This document shows positions 18,801 to 27,564 of a stretch of 64,000 bases of DNA, in pieces. Source of the DNA: Gracilibacillus lacisalsi DSM 19029. GTDB taxonomy: Bacteria > Bacillota > Bacilli > Bacillales > Amphibacillaceae. Below the pieces are notes generated by a model. That model made no database searches and was not told the DNA's origin. It was given only the letters and a program-made list of their open reading frames with translations. The first letter of the stretch is position 1. Every line of letters begins with the position of its first letter. The stretch lies in contig NZ_KB898665.1 in the NCBI RefSeq assembly GCF_000377765.1, positions 186,001 to 250,000 on the forward strand, written 5' to 3'. Made by a program: the position numbers and the translations under genes.

Positions 18801-18824
18801 AGTTTATTAAGGAGCATCTTACGC

Positions 18825-19850
18825 ATGTCTTTTTCAGGAAACAACACACGAACGTCCCGACCACTAATGGCATCTTCCGTCATAATCGGTGGTTTCATTA
18901 TACTACTACTCTCATTAGTGCTTTCCATTATATATGGTGCGGCAGAAGTCGATCTACCAACAACTTGGGAAGCATTAACGCAATTTGATCCAAATGAAAC
19001 GGCACATCAAATTATCCGTAATTTACGTATCCCACGTGGATTAGCTGCTGCCCTAATTGGTGCAGCACTTGCAGTCTCAGGTGCGATTATGCAAGGAATG
19101 ACTAGGAATGCCTTAGCATCCCCATCTATTATGGGAGTTACCGCTGGAGCTAGTTTTATGATCGCTGTCGCCATGGCGATCACGCCACAAGTTACCTCCT
19201 TAGCCATGATGATTTGGGCATTTGCCGGTGCTGGATTAGGTGCTGGTATTGTCTTTGGTGTAGGTTCTATTTCAAAAAGCGGGCTTACCCCTGTAAAACT
19301 AGCATTGGCTGGGACTGCTGTGACATCGATGTTAAGTGCACTTTCTTCAGGAATTGCAATTCATTTTAATATTGCGAAGGATATGAGCTTCTGGTATGCA
19401 GGTGGTGTGGCTAGTGTTCAATGGATTCATGTTAAATTACTGGCACCAATTGTTATGATCGGACTGATTATCGCTCTTCTACTAGCCAAATCGATTACTG
19501 TATTAAATTTAGGGGAAGATGTTGCGAAAGGGCTTGGACAACGAACGGCTATTCTAAAGATTACGGCAATGATGGTTGTGCTGTTATTAACAGGAGCCGC
19601 TGTTGCTGTCGCAGGAACGATTGGATTTATCGGGCTTGTCATTCCACACATTACCCGTTTTCTTGTCGGAGTCAATTATCGCTGGATTATTCCGGCAGCA
19701 GCTGTCTTAGGAGCTCTATTACTTGTCCTTGCTGACACTGCTTCACGCATGGTCAATCCTCCATTCGAAACACCAGTAGGAACAATGACGGCATTAGTAG
19801 GGGTTCCCTTCTTCCTCTATCTTGCTAGACGTGAAGGGAGAGGATTGTAA
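18825..19850 (+). CDS. FecCD-family siderophore ABC permease 1
   Basis: Integral membrane protein of 341 residues, nine to ten helices, of the BtuC/FecCD family. Signatures: RIPRGLAAALIGAALAVSGA near 66-85, QGMTRNALASPSIMGVTAGA, the ATPase-contact region GLGQRT near 235, and GFIGLVIPHITR near 268. AAGGAGC lies before the ATG. Its stop overlaps the start of the second permease gene by one base, so the pair is coupled and likely forms a heterodimer. Confidence 0.94.
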   Translation: MSFSGNNTRTSRPLMASSVIIGGFIILLLSLVLSIIYGAAEVDLPTTWEALTQFDPNETAHQIIRNLRIPRGLAAALIGAALAVSGAIMQGMTRNALASPSIMGVTAGASFMIAVAMAITPQVTSLAMMIWAFAGAGLGAGIVFGVGSISKSGLTPVKLALAGTAVTSMLSALSSGIAIHFNIAKDMSFWYAGGVASVQWIHVKLLAPIVMIGLIIALLLAKSITVLNLGEDVAKGLGQRTAILKITAMMVVLLLTGAAVAVAGTIGFIGLVIPHITRFLVGVNYRWIIPAAAVLGALLLVLADTASRMVNPPFETPVGTMTALVGVPFFLYLARREGRGL

Positions 19851-20845
19851 TGGTATCACCAAAAAGAAAAACAGTATTATTAGTGAGCGGGCTTCTCCTT
19901 GCGATTATGGTAACCCTATTAATTTCACTTAACACCGGAACAATGACAATCGGCCCTTTAGATGTATGGAAAACATTAATAGGGCAAGGCAGTGACCAGA
20001 ATGAACTTGTCTTATTTGATTTTCGTTTGCCACGAATGGTGATTGCACTTCTAATTGGGGCTGGCATGGCAATATCCGGAGCGATTCTACAAGGAGTAAC
20101 CCATAATGAATTAGCCGATCCGGGTATTTTAGGCATTAATAGTGGGGCAGGGTTTGCTGTTGTATTATTTATCTATTTATCACAAGGAAGTACAACCTCC
20201 CAAGTATTTATACTTCCATTAGCTGCACTTGCAGGAGCGGTGCTGGCTGCGATATTAATTTATTTGATATCCTGGAAAAATGGCGTCTCTCCAATTCGAT
20301 TAATATTAGTTGGTATTGGTATTAATGCTGCTTTTTCGGCTTTAATTATTGTCTTTCAATTGAAAATGGACCCGAATAATTTTACGCAGGCACAGATTTG
20401 GCTATCGGGTAATATCGCAGGAACGGATTGGACATATACTCTGGCTTTATTACCATGGATTTTAATTCTTCTGCCGGTTACCTTTTATAAATCAGGAACA
20501 TTAGATACGTTACACCTTGGTGATGAAACCGCACAAGGTCTTGGAACACATGTGGAGAGAGAAAGGTTACTGCTACTTTTTATTGCTGTAGCGCTTGCCG
20601 GTGCAAGTGTTGCTGTAGGAGGAGCAATCGCATTTCTCGGTTTAGTCATTCCACATCTGGCACGAAAATTAGTCGGAGCTCAACATAAATATATGCTTAT
20701 TACTTCTGCATTATTAGGGGCACTGGTATTACTCGTAGCGGATACATTAGGTCGAAATATCCTTGCACCTTCTGAAATACCTGTTGGGTTAATCGTTTCT
20801 CTAATAGGTGGCAGTTATTTCGTCTATCTTTTAATGAAATCTTAA
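19850..20845 (+). CDS. FecCD-family siderophore ABC permease 2
   Basis: A 331-residue partner permease with the same family marks: FRLPRMVIALLIGAGMAISGA, QGVTHNELADPGILGINSGAGF, GLGTHVERE near 235 and FLGLVIPHLAR. It starts inside the stop of the first permease gene (TAATG). No ATP-binding subunit follows; a shared ATPase such as YusV or FhuC encoded elsewhere is needed, as in the B. subtilis feu system. Confidence 0.94.
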   Translation: MVSPKRKTVLLVSGLLLAIMVTLLISLNTGTMTIGPLDVWKTLIGQGSDQNELVLFDFRLPRMVIALLIGAGMAISGAILQGVTHNELADPGILGINSGAGFAVVLFIYLSQGSTTSQVFILPLAALAGAVLAAILIYLISWKNGVSPIRLILVGIGINAAFSALIIVFQLKMDPNNFTQAQIWLSGNIAGTDWTYTLALLPWILILLPVTFYKSGTLDTLHLGDETAQGLGTHVERERLLLLFIAVALAGASVAVGGAIAFLGLVIPHLARKLVGAQHKYMLITSALLGALVLLVADTLGRNILAPSEIPVGLIVSLIGGSYFVYLLMKS

Positions 20846-20888
20846 TCGTCATTTAATGAAAAATGGGAGATAATTTGTTATTTTTAAT

Positions 20889-20902
20889 ATAGTACGTACT
20901 AT
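20889..20902 (+). promoter_or_regulatory. Palindrome before the DinB-like gene
   Basis: ATAGTACGTACTAT is a perfect 14-bp palindrome 20 bp upstream of the start codon, near where a promoter would lie. It has the form of a dimeric repressor site, but no regulator is adjacent. Confidence 0.4.
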
Positions 20903-20922
20903 TAAATAGGAGTTGATGAACG

Positions 20923-21396
20923 GTGTATCGTAAAGTAGATGATTTTATTACTGATTGGAACAATGGGGCACAAGGTACTATCCAAGTACTCGAATCATTA
21001 ACAGATGAGAAACTGGACCAAGCCATTGTAGAGGGACACAGTACACTTGGCTGGATAGGCTGGCATTTAGCAACCGCACCTGCCTTTTTCGCGGGAATTG
21101 TCGGTTTAAACGTGAAAACTTCCGGTAACCCAAGTGAAGTTCCAACAAAAGCTGAAACGATTGTCCAAGCGTATAAAACAATTGTAGATGATGTACAAAA
21201 AGAAGCTGAACTTTTAACAGATGAGCAATTAGCCGAAGAAATCGAAAGCTTCGGCAATAAAACGACTCGTGGCGCTATGCTGCGTACGTTAATTGATCAT
21301 CAAACACACCATCGCGGGCAAATGACGGTACTGCTTCGTCAAGCAGGATTAAAGGTGCCAGGTGTAATGGGGCCTACCAAAGAAGAAAGTAACTAA
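20923..21396 (+). CDS. DinB-family protein
   Basis: A 157-residue four-helix protein of the DinB/YfiT superfamily of metal-dependent enzymes. The usual three metal histidines are visible: GWHLA near residue 47 and DHQTHHRGQM near 126-135. Family members include thiol-dependent S-transferases; the substrate here is unknown. The start is GTG with AGGAG ten bases upstream. It is a single-gene unit with its own terminator. Confidence 0.88.
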   Translation: MYRKVDDFITDWNNGAQGTIQVLESLTDEKLDQAIVEGHSTLGWIGWHLATAPAFFAGIVGLNVKTSGNPSEVPTKAETIVQAYKTIVDDVQKEAELLTDEQLAEEIESFGNKTTRGAMLRTLIDHQTHHRGQMTVLLRQAGLKVPGVMGPTKEESN

Positions 21397-21397
21397 T

Positions 21398-21435
21398 AAA
21401 ACAAGCACTTAAGACCTATCTTAAGTGCTTGTTTT
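21398..21435. terminator. Bidirectional terminator between dinB-like gene and queF
   Basis: A long near-perfect stem, ACAAGCACTTAAGA pairing with TCTTAAGTGCTTGT, flanked by A and T runs on either side, so it can work in both directions for the converging genes. Confidence 0.88.
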
Positions 21436-21439
21436 ATAT

Positions 21440-21847
21440 TTATTCTGTATATTCTCTATGTGCTTCTGTTGTTAACTCAATTCCACCGCGCGCTGTCTGA
21501 TAAACGGTAACTTTTAGGGAGGCAGGTTCGATTGCCCACACTATATCATCCGCTATTTGAGCTGCTAATGATTCACAAAAAGCACCGTGATCACGGAAAG
21601 ACCACAAATAAAATTTCATCGATTTTGACTCTATACACTTGTGACGTGGTGTATAGGAAATTTCTACTTTTCCGAAATCTGGCTGACCTGTCTTCGGACA
21701 AACGGCAGTAAATTCTAAGGCGCGAAACGTTATATTTTGTACATTTGGTGCATCAAATGCTTCTTGTTTTAAAACTTCTTTTCCTTCTTCGACGCTACTT
21801 GGTCTAGGCATTGGACCTGACCTTGGTAAGTAATAATTCTCTGACAT
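21440..21847 (-). CDS. queF: NADPH-dependent 7-cyano-7-deazaguanine (preQ0) reductase
   Basis: Reduces preQ0 to preQ1 in queuosine biosynthesis, a tRNA wobble-base modification. The 135-residue T-fold protein has the nucleophilic Cys in FTAVCPKTGQPDFG and the QueF NADPH motif ESKSMKFYLWSFR, then RGGIE. It is shorter than the 165-residue B. subtilis enzyme, lacking its C-terminal extension, which is normal for one unimodular subgroup. A preQ1-I riboswitch covers its ribosome site. The other que genes are not in this window. Confidence 0.95.
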   Translation of the reverse strand: MSENYYLPRSGPMPRPSSVEEGKEVLKQEAFDAPNVQNITFRALEFTAVCPKTGQPDFGKVEISYTPRHKCIESKSMKFYLWSFRDHGAFCESLAAQIADDIVWAIEPASLKVTVYQTARGGIELTTEAHREYTE

Positions 21848-21853
21848 TTAGAT

Positions 21854-21894
21854 TCCTCCTAGTTTTGTTAAAGCAGGATGGTTGCGAACTGCTT
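21854..21894 (-). ncRNA. preQ1-I riboswitch of queF
   Basis: Read leftward from 21894: stem AGCAG, loop TTCGCAACCATC, stem CTGCT, then TTAACAAAACTAGGAGG. This matches the preQ1-I aptamer, especially the translational form whose A-rich tail TTAACAAAAC folds back and buries the AGGAGG. Binding of preQ1 would shut off queF translation. Confidence 0.88.
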
Positions 21895-21999
21895 AAATTA
21901 GTCTAAAGAAGCATTATAGCAGAACTTATGGGAATTGCCAATCTGACCATTACCATCTAATTCTTGGAGGAATCTCTACTACGCTATAGCAATTTACTT

Positions 22000-23079
22000 T
22001 TACTGATGTTCTTTTTCAAATTTTTGCATAAAAGTAATCAAATCTTCTACCCCTTGTACAGGCATCGCATTGTAAATACTAGCACGCATACCACCTACAG
22101 AACGGTGGCCTTTCAACGTTTCTAGCCCCTCAGCTTGTGCTGCTTTAATAAATGCAGCATCTAGGTCATGATCTGGAATGACAAAAGGAATGTTCATAAG
22201 TGAACGACTATCTTCTTTTACTGGTGAACGGTAAAAATCAGATTGGGCAAGATAATCATAAAGTAATCCCGCTTTCTTTTCGTTACGAGCTTGCATTTCT
22301 TTTAACCCACCTAGTTCTTTCAACCATTCGAAAACAAGCTTTGCTATATAAACGCCAAATGTAGGTGGTGTATTATAAAGTGAGCCACTCTCACTATGTG
22401 TCTGATAATCCAGCATAGTTGGACACTGTTCAGAAGCGTTGCCGATTAAATCATCACGAATGATCACGACAGTCAAACCAGCAGGACCGATATTTTTTTG
22501 TGCACCAGCATAGATTACACTAAATTTAGAAACATCGATCTCTTCAGATAAAATATTAGAAGACATATCCGCAACTAATGGCACATTACCAGTATTAGGA
22601 ATCTCGCAGAATGCTGTACCTTCAATCGTGTTATTGGTTGTAATATGCACATAATCCGCTTCTGGATCAATGGTGCTTGTACTAACTTCAGGAATATAAG
22701 TGAAGTTCTCGTCCTCAGAAGAGGCAATCTCATTTACTTCAATAAATTTCTTCGCTTCTTTCATTGCTTTTTTAGACCAAGAACCAGTATTCACATAATC
22801 TGCCTTACCATTTTTCTTTAAATTCAATGGAACTGCAGCAAATTGCTGAGAAGCACCACCTTGGACAAACAGTACTTTGTAATTGTCAGGGATATTCATT
22901 AATTCACGCAAAAGCTTCTCTGCTTCGGTAATAATATCGGTAAAAAGACCTGACCGGTGACTTAATTCCATCACAGACATGCCAGAGTCTTTGTAATTTG
23001 GCAATTCTGCTTGAGCTTTTTCTAAAACTTCTAATGGTAACATGGAAGGCCCTGCTGAGAAATTGTGTACTCGTTTCAT
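22000..23079 (-). CDS. serC: Phosphoserine aminotransferase
   Basis: PLP enzyme of 359 residues that transaminates 3-phosphohydroxypyruvate with glutamate in serine synthesis. Visible marks: [10 protein letters not shown] at the start, [13 protein letters not shown] near 75, DMSSN for the PLP-contact Asp and the lysine segment [12 protein letters not shown] near 193-204, and RSVGGMRAS near the end. The ATG at 23079 has AGGAG eleven bases upstream; an in-frame GTG four codons earlier abuts the ribosome site and is unlikely. Its leader carries a ZTP riboswitch and terminator. serA and serB are not adjacent. Confidence 0.95.
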   Translation of the reverse strand: MKRVHNFSAGPSMLPLEVLEKAQAELPNYKDSGMSVMELSHRSGLFTDIITEAEKLLRELMNIPDNYKVLFVQGGASQQFAAVPLNLKKNGKADYVNTGSWSKKAMKEAKKFIEVNEIASSEDENFTYIPEVSTSTIDPEADYVHITTNNTIEGTAFCEIPNTGNVPLVADMSSNILSEEIDVSKFSVIYAGAQKNIGPAGLTVVIIRDDLIGNASEQCPTMLDYQTHSESGSLYNTPPTFGVYIAKLVFEWLKELGGLKEMQARNEKKAGLLYDYLAQSDFYRSPVKEDSRSLMNIPFVIPDHDLDAAFIKAAQAEGLETLKGHRSVGGMRASIYNAMPVQGVEDLITFMQKFEKEHQ

Positions 23080-23116
23080 CTTTAACCACACTCCTAATTA
23101 AAATTAAATAGAAAGA

Positions 23117-23138
23117 GGTAAGGAATAATTCCTTACCT
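23117..23138 (-). terminator. Terminator of the serC riboswitch leader
   Basis: GGTAAGGAA and TTCCTTACC form a nine-pair stem with a three-base loop, followed leftward by TCTTTCTATTT. It directly follows the ZTP aptamer and so is the probable expression platform. Confidence 0.75.
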
Positions 23139-23139
23139 T

Positions 23140-23217
23140 TGCCCAGGCGAGCGGCTATCGATACTACGTGCTCCCTTGCGGTTGATCCGCACCCTCGCCA
23201 GTTACACGCAGCCTTTA
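23140..23217 (-). ncRNA. ZTP (pfl) riboswitch upstream of serC
   Basis: Read leftward: GCGTGTAACTGGCGA, hairpin GCGG-ATCAA-CCGC, AAGGGAGCACG (closing CGTG/CACG), then GCCGCTCGCCTGGGCA. The TGGCG segment can pair with CGCC in the loop of the final GCC/GGGC hairpin, the hallmark pseudoknot of the ZTP aptamer, and GGGAGC and CGCCTGGGCA are its conserved blocks. ZTP signals 10-formyl-THF shortage; turning on serC would supply serine as one-carbon donor. Confidence 0.85.
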
Positions 23218-23392
23218 ACTTTGTGAAAATTATAACAATATTCACACAATTTTTCAATTAAATTTTTCGTAAATTTTCAAAATAATACTTCGCTAATGCT
23301 CTTATCAAAAAATAAGTAAGAAAATCGTAACAGTTTCCGTTTGAAAAGTGTGATAAAATGGCTAAAGGAGAAAAAACGCTAGGAATGATAAC

Positions 23393-24100
23393 ATGCAGAC
23401 AATTATCTTTGATGTCGATGACACATTATACGACCAGTTACAGTCTTTTCGTAATGCTGTTTATCAACAATTAAGCACATCTTTCACAGAGTCCGAAATC
23501 GGACCTTTATATAAAGCTAGTAGAATGTATAGTGATGAGGTCTTTGAACCATATATGAACGGTGAAATCACTGTACTTGAATTACAAACCTATCGCATTA
23601 CGAAAGCATGTGAAGATTTTGGAATAAACCTTAGTTATGAGCAAGCGGTTCGGTTTCAAGAGGTTTATTTGGCGGAACAGAGAAACATACAATTATTGGA
23701 GCCCATGAGACAACTGTTAGAACAATTGTGCGAGCAAGATAAACAGTTAGCAGTTTTAACCAATGGTGAGCTTAATCACCAGATGATGAAAGTCAAGCAA
23801 CTGCAACTCACCAACTGGATTCCTGCTGAACATATTTTTGTCTCAGGAGATATCGGGCACTCGAAACCGAGTATTGAAGTTTTTGAACATATTGAAAGAA
23901 AACTACATTTAAATAAACAAAAAACACTGTATATTGGCGATTCATTTGAAAATGACATCTATGGCGCAAAACGAGCAGGGTGGAAAACCGTTTGGATGAA
24001 CCATCGAAAACGAAATGTACCACAACAGGATATAAAGCCTGATTATATCGTGGAAAGGCCAGATGACATTTTAACAATTGCCAGTGAGTGGCAAAATTAA
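23393..24100 (+). CDS. HAD-superfamily hydrolase, nucleotidase/phosphatase type
   Basis: A 235-residue HAD-IA phosphohydrolase. Motif I IIFDVDDTLY (nucleophile Asp7 and Asp9), motif II VLTNG, motif III lysine in HSKPSIEVF, motif IV IGDSFENDI are all present. An alpha-helical cap lies between residues 15 and 90. The closest described types are YjjG-like pyrimidine 5'-nucleotidases and other small phosphatases; the substrate is not predictable. A separate MFS gene follows 60 bp later. Confidence 0.88.
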   Translation: MQTIIFDVDDTLYDQLQSFRNAVYQQLSTSFTESEIGPLYKASRMYSDEVFEPYMNGEITVLELQTYRITKACEDFGINLSYEQAVRFQEVYLAEQRNIQLLEPMRQLLEQLCEQDKQLAVLTNGELNHQMMKVKQLQLTNWIPAEHIFVSGDIGHSKPSIEVFEHIERKLHLNKQKTLYIGDSFENDIYGAKRAGWKTVWMNHRKRNVPQQDIKPDYIVERPDDILTIASEWQN

Positions 24101-24160
24101 AAGCGTGTAAAATATCGTGAAACATCATGATTGGTGGCTTTCATTTTTGGAGTGAGATTG

Positions 24161-25327
24161 TTGAATTCAAAAAAAGTATTAGGTATATTGTTTGCCGTCA
24201 TGTTCTTTGTGATGGTTGGATTTGGGATTATTATTCCTGTCTTGCCTTTCTATGCAGAGGAACTTGGCGCATCACCATTTGAGTTAGGTTTATTAATGGC
24301 AACTTATTCTGTCATGCAATTTTTGTTTGCCCCGATGTGGGGGAGAATTTCTGATAAAATTGGGCGCAAGCCGGTATTAATGATTGGAATCGCCGGTTTA
24401 GGCTTGTCCTTTTTCTTACTTGCTTTAGCAACTCAATTATGGATGTTATTTGCTGCTCGTATTATTGGTGGCTTATTATCCGCTGCCAACATGCCGACAG
24501 TAACAGCATATGTGGCAGATATAACTAGTGAAGAAGATCGTGGAAAAGGAATGGGAATTATCGGTGCAGCTGTAGGGCTTGGTTTCATCTTCGGACCTGC
24601 AATCGGAGGAGTCTTTTCTTCTGGCAATTTAGCTATTCCGTTTTATTTATCCGGGATATCTTCCTTAATCACCTTTTTACTAGTTGCAGTTGTGTTAAAA
24701 GAATCCTTAACGGAAAAAGGCGCTTCTCAGGAGAAAAAGCGTCCATCCTTACTGGAAGCATTCAAATCACCAAATGCGAATCTTTTTATTTTGCAGTGGT
24801 TTGTATCCGTATCGCTAGCAGGGCTTGAAGCGACATTTGCCTACTTCGCATATGACCGCGCCGGTCTTGGCACTGTGGAACTTGGCTATATCTTTATGAT
24901 TATGGGTTTGGCAGGCGCAATTGTTCAAGGCGGTTTAGTTGGTCAAATGACGAAAAGATTAGGCGAAGGAAAGGTTATTCAAATCGGTATTATAGGCTCT
25001 GCTGTCGGTTTCACCCTTATTTTATTTGTACAGGATTTCCTTACCGCAGCAATATTCCTAACAGTTTTCGGTTTAGGAAATGGATTGATTCGCCCAAGTG
25101 TATCTTCCTTATTAACAAAAAAAGCAACATCTGGCTATGGGCAAGTTACTGGTCTATTATCGTCCTTCGATTCTTTAGGTCGAATTATTGGACCACCACT
25201 TGGCGGAATGTTGTACGGCATTGCGATTTTTATGCCATACGTATCTGGAATCATTTTATCCGTCCTTGCTCTAGGTATTTATTATCTTTATATGAATCGT
25301 ACAAATGCTCTAGAAGGACACGCATAA
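24161..25327 (+). CDS. MFS multidrug efflux transporter
   Basis: A 388-residue major facilitator with 12 predicted helices. The motif A loop DKIGRKP is near residue 65, and GAAVGLGFIFGPAIGG near helix 5 is motif C of drug:H+ antiporters. Start is TTG at 24161, with GGAG eight bases upstream; a longer reading from 24131 has no ribosome site. The family includes NorA/Bmr/YttB-like exporters; the drug range is not predictable. Confidence 0.9.
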   Translation: MNSKKVLGILFAVMFFVMVGFGIIIPVLPFYAEELGASPFELGLLMATYSVMQFLFAPMWGRISDKIGRKPVLMIGIAGLGLSFFLLALATQLWMLFAARIIGGLLSAANMPTVTAYVADITSEEDRGKGMGIIGAAVGLGFIFGPAIGGVFSSGNLAIPFYLSGISSLITFLLVAVVLKESLTEKGASQEKKRPSLLEAFKSPNANLFILQWFVSVSLAGLEATFAYFAYDRAGLGTVELGYIFMIMGLAGAIVQGGLVGQMTKRLGEGKVIQIGIIGSAVGFTLILFVQDFLTAAIFLTVFGLGNGLIRPSVSSLLTKKATSGYGQVTGLLSSFDSLGRIIGPPLGGMLYGIAIFMPYVSGIILSVLALGIYYLYMNRTNALEGHA

Positions 25328-25332
25328 TACGG

Positions 25333-25369
25333 AAAGCATGTTATCTGAAAGGATTACATGCTTTTTTTG
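25333..25369 (+). terminator. Terminator of the MFS gene
   Basis: AAAGCATGT pairs with ACATGCTTT and is followed by a T-run, six bases after the stop codon. Confidence 0.88.
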
Positions 25370-25427
25370 TGTATTCAACTTAAGTCCAATTAATGTATAA
25401 TAAGAGTTATCGTAAGGAGGGATTCAA

Positions 25428-25844
25428 ATGTCTATCCCAAAACCACTCGTCCAAATGAATCAAGTATTTATACTGACCACTGTTTTGTTAGGGTTGTTCG
25501 TTCACCCAGTCATTCTCATACTGCCCTTTATCACCGGTGTCCTTACATTAATAACGAAAAACAATCCAATAATACGAATAGGAAAAAACTTTTTAAAGAA
25601 GCCAGCCAGTTCTTATCCACCTGAAGATAAAGCACAACAACTTTTCAATCAGTGGATTGCTACAGTTTGTATCGGCTTGTCGCTAGTATTCTTCATCTTG
25701 CAGATCAACTGGCTAGCTTACACCTCCAGCATAATGGTTGCTATAGCATCTGGGCTCGCCCTTGCTGGATACTGTATTGGGTGTACGATCCGTTACCGGT
25801 ACATGATGTGGAAATATAGAAGAAGGTCAGAGAGACAAGGTTAG
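25428..25844 (+). CDS. DUF4395 membrane protein
   Basis: A 138-residue protein with four hydrophobic segments of the DUF4395 family. It shows VQMNQVFILTTV at the start, a charged middle loop (KKPASSYPPEDKAQQLFNQW) and a final AGYCIGCTIRYR motif with two cysteines three apart. Relatives often sit beside or are fused to thioredoxin-like proteins, suggesting a thiol-redox role, but no thioredoxin gene is adjacent here. Ribosome site AAGGAGGG precedes the ATG. Confidence 0.85.
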   Translation: MSIPKPLVQMNQVFILTTVLLGLFVHPVILILPFITGVLTLITKNNPIIRIGKNFLKKPASSYPPEDKAQQLFNQWIATVCIGLSLVFFILQINWLAYTSSIMVAIASGLALAGYCIGCTIRYRYMMWKYRRRSERQG

Positions 25845-25861
25845 CTATCTGTTTTTCATCC

Positions 25862-25896
25862 AAGCATGCTCGCAATATAAGATGGCATGCTTTTTT
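25862..25896 (+). terminator. Terminator after the DUF4395 gene
   Basis: AAGCATGC (25862-25869) pairs with GCATGCTT (25885-25892), followed by a T-run. Confidence 0.85.
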
Positions 25897-25897
25897 C

Positions 25898-26620
25898 TCA
25901 TTGCCTGTTGTACAAAGATATTTCTTCTACCTGAAGCAACGAAGAGAATATCCGCATAAAGACCTCATAACGATCTTCTTCATCATGGAGTTGTTCCTGG
26001 TAATGTCTTAAATGTTGGGCAACATCTTCTCTAGCACTCATATCAAATTGATAAAACAATCCAATCGGGAAATATAAAGAATCACAAAAGGGTAGTAACG
26101 TACTAACTGCGATGGAACCTGGCTTTGGAGCAGGAAATGTGGGTAGTGGAAGGAAAATTTCTAATGTTTTCTCTGTCTCAATATCGACTGCAACAAAGGC
26201 ATTTGCACCAAATTGATTACCGATAAAGTAATATTTTGGCATTACCGTTCGCCACTCCTGAAACCAAGATCTTAAAATGGGCCATTTTTGAAAGTATCGC
26301 TTATTTTCATTGACAAAGTCTTGGATACAATTAAAGGAAGGATTTAACTTTACTTCATAGGCGAGGCGCCACCAAAATAAATTTTCTATAATAGGATCTT
26401 GCTTATGGAAGGGGACATGATAATCATTAGCAAATTCTTCGAAAGCTGGGATAAGGTCTGGCAAATATTTTTCATACGCGTATTTCACAAACTTCAGATA
26501 AACATTCGTTAGTAATTCTCCCCGAAGTTCTTCTGACATTCCTTTGTTATGCCGGAACTTAACAGTCCTTGCTCGCGATTGTGAAAACTGGATGCCATCT
26601 TTTTCATTTTTATCAGGCAT
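25898..26620 (-). CDS. Hypothetical protein, function unknown
   Basis: A soluble 240-residue protein I do not recognise. It has an N-terminal charged segment, several aromatic-rich helical stretches (ENLFWWRLAYE, LRSWFQEWR) and a mixed C-terminal half (FGANAFVAVDIETEKTLEIFLP). The start at 26620 is preceded by AGAGAGGA; a longer frame from 26692 lacks a ribosome site. It lies about 100 bp downstream of the EcsC-like gene on the same strand and may share its mRNA. Confidence 0.65.
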   Translation of the reverse strand: MPDKNEKDGIQFSQSRARTVKFRHNKGMSEELRGELLTNVYLKFVKYAYEKYLPDLIPAFEEFANDYHVPFHKQDPIIENLFWWRLAYEVKLNPSFNCIQDFVNENKRYFQKWPILRSWFQEWRTVMPKYYFIGNQFGANAFVAVDIETEKTLEIFLPLPTFPAPKPGSIAVSTLLPFCDSLYFPIGLFYQFDMSAREDVAQHLRHYQEQLHDEEDRYEVFMRIFSSLLQVEEISLYNRQ

Positions 26621-26715
26621 TTCATCAATCCTCTCTTTTGATATTTTTATGCACACATATATTATTCGAGGTAATCTTGCAAATTCCTGCAAAAAATATA
26701 AAAAGGTAGAGTTGA

Positions 26716-27444
26716 TTATATCTCCTCTACCCCAGTTCCATCCAACACTCTCAGCCGATAACTATTTTTAGCGGTTTGCCCGAGTTGATCGAGAAGATTA
26801 TAATTGGCGTAAGCCCCAACGATGGCTCCTAAACCTGGTACCATTTGCAGCAATTTAACGAGGTCGATGTAGTCTCGGTATTCCTGCTGAAAGACACGCC
26901 AATCCATATCTGCCAAACGGTCTTTCTCTTCCTCCCAATGCTTAATCAAATGATATACCTCTCTCCTTTTATCATCATTGGAAAAAGCTAGTTGAAATAC
27001 ATGTAAGATAAACAGCCTTTCCTCATAATTCGATGTATCAAAGCCATAAATTGTCGCTACTTCAAATAAAAATTTCATCTTAATGGATAGTAATAGTGGA
27101 AAATCTGCCAAACCTAAAAAGATACCACCTGCTCCAGTTCCAGCACCTTCAATCATAGCGGTCTTACGGTAGTTCTCTAGTTTCTGTTGCATTAATTTTT
27201 CCTTATCCTCTAACAAAATCCCAGAATCCTGGCTCTTTCTTGTGGTAAAATCAGAACCAACCAATGTTGTTTGAACCATATGCTTAATCGCTTCTGTCAT
27301 GATTTGATGTGCTTTCTCCGGTATATAACTGTTGATTTTATTTTGGGCTTTTTTCGATAATTGTTGAAAGGTACTTTTTTTCTTTAAAATTTTTAATTCC
27401 CAATCAAGCATTTCTTGGTATGCTTGTTGTTCATATTGATTCAT
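26716..27444 (-). CDS. EcsC-family protein
   Basis: A 242-residue protein of the EcsC family. A charged N-terminal helix region is followed by the glycine-rich GAGTGAGGIFLGLADFPLLL (about 100-119), the family hallmark, and a second hydrophobic motif MVPGLGAIVGAYANYNLLDQLG near the end. In B. subtilis ecsC lies next to the ecsAB transporter; here none is near. Start at 27444 has GGAGAG seven bases upstream. Biochemical function is unknown. Confidence 0.87.
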   Translation of the reverse strand: MNQYEQQAYQEMLDWELKILKKKSTFQQLSKKAQNKINSYIPEKAHQIMTEAIKHMVQTTLVGSDFTTRKSQDSGILLEDKEKLMQQKLENYRKTAMIEGAGTGAGGIFLGLADFPLLLSIKMKFLFEVATIYGFDTSNYEERLFILHVFQLAFSNDDKRREVYHLIKHWEEEKDRLADMDWRVFQQEYRDYIDLVKLLQMVPGLGAIVGAYANYNLLDQLGQTAKNSYRLRVLDGTGVEEI

Positions 27445-27512
27445 GTCGCATCTCTCCATTTTTATTCTTAGTCATTCATACGCACAGATGCTCAAAAAGT
27501 TTCAAAAACCTC

Positions 27513-27543
27513 TTGACCCTCACGTTACGTTATAGCTTAAGCT
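27513..27543 (+). promoter_or_regulatory. MerR-type promoter
   Basis: A -35 box TTGACC (27513-27518) and -10-like TAAGCT (27538-27543) are 19 bp apart, with the partial dyad ACGTTACGT in the spacer. Overlong 19-bp spacers with an internal dyad are typical of promoters activated by MerR-family proteins, such as the gene that follows. Confidence 0.55.
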
Positions 27544-27564
27544 TTATTTGAAAGGGTGATCAGT

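Noticed and set aside
23140-23217. T-box leader before serC
   Set aside because: No T-box TGGN bulge or specifier stem-loop; the conserved blocks and pseudoknot fit the ZTP aptamer.
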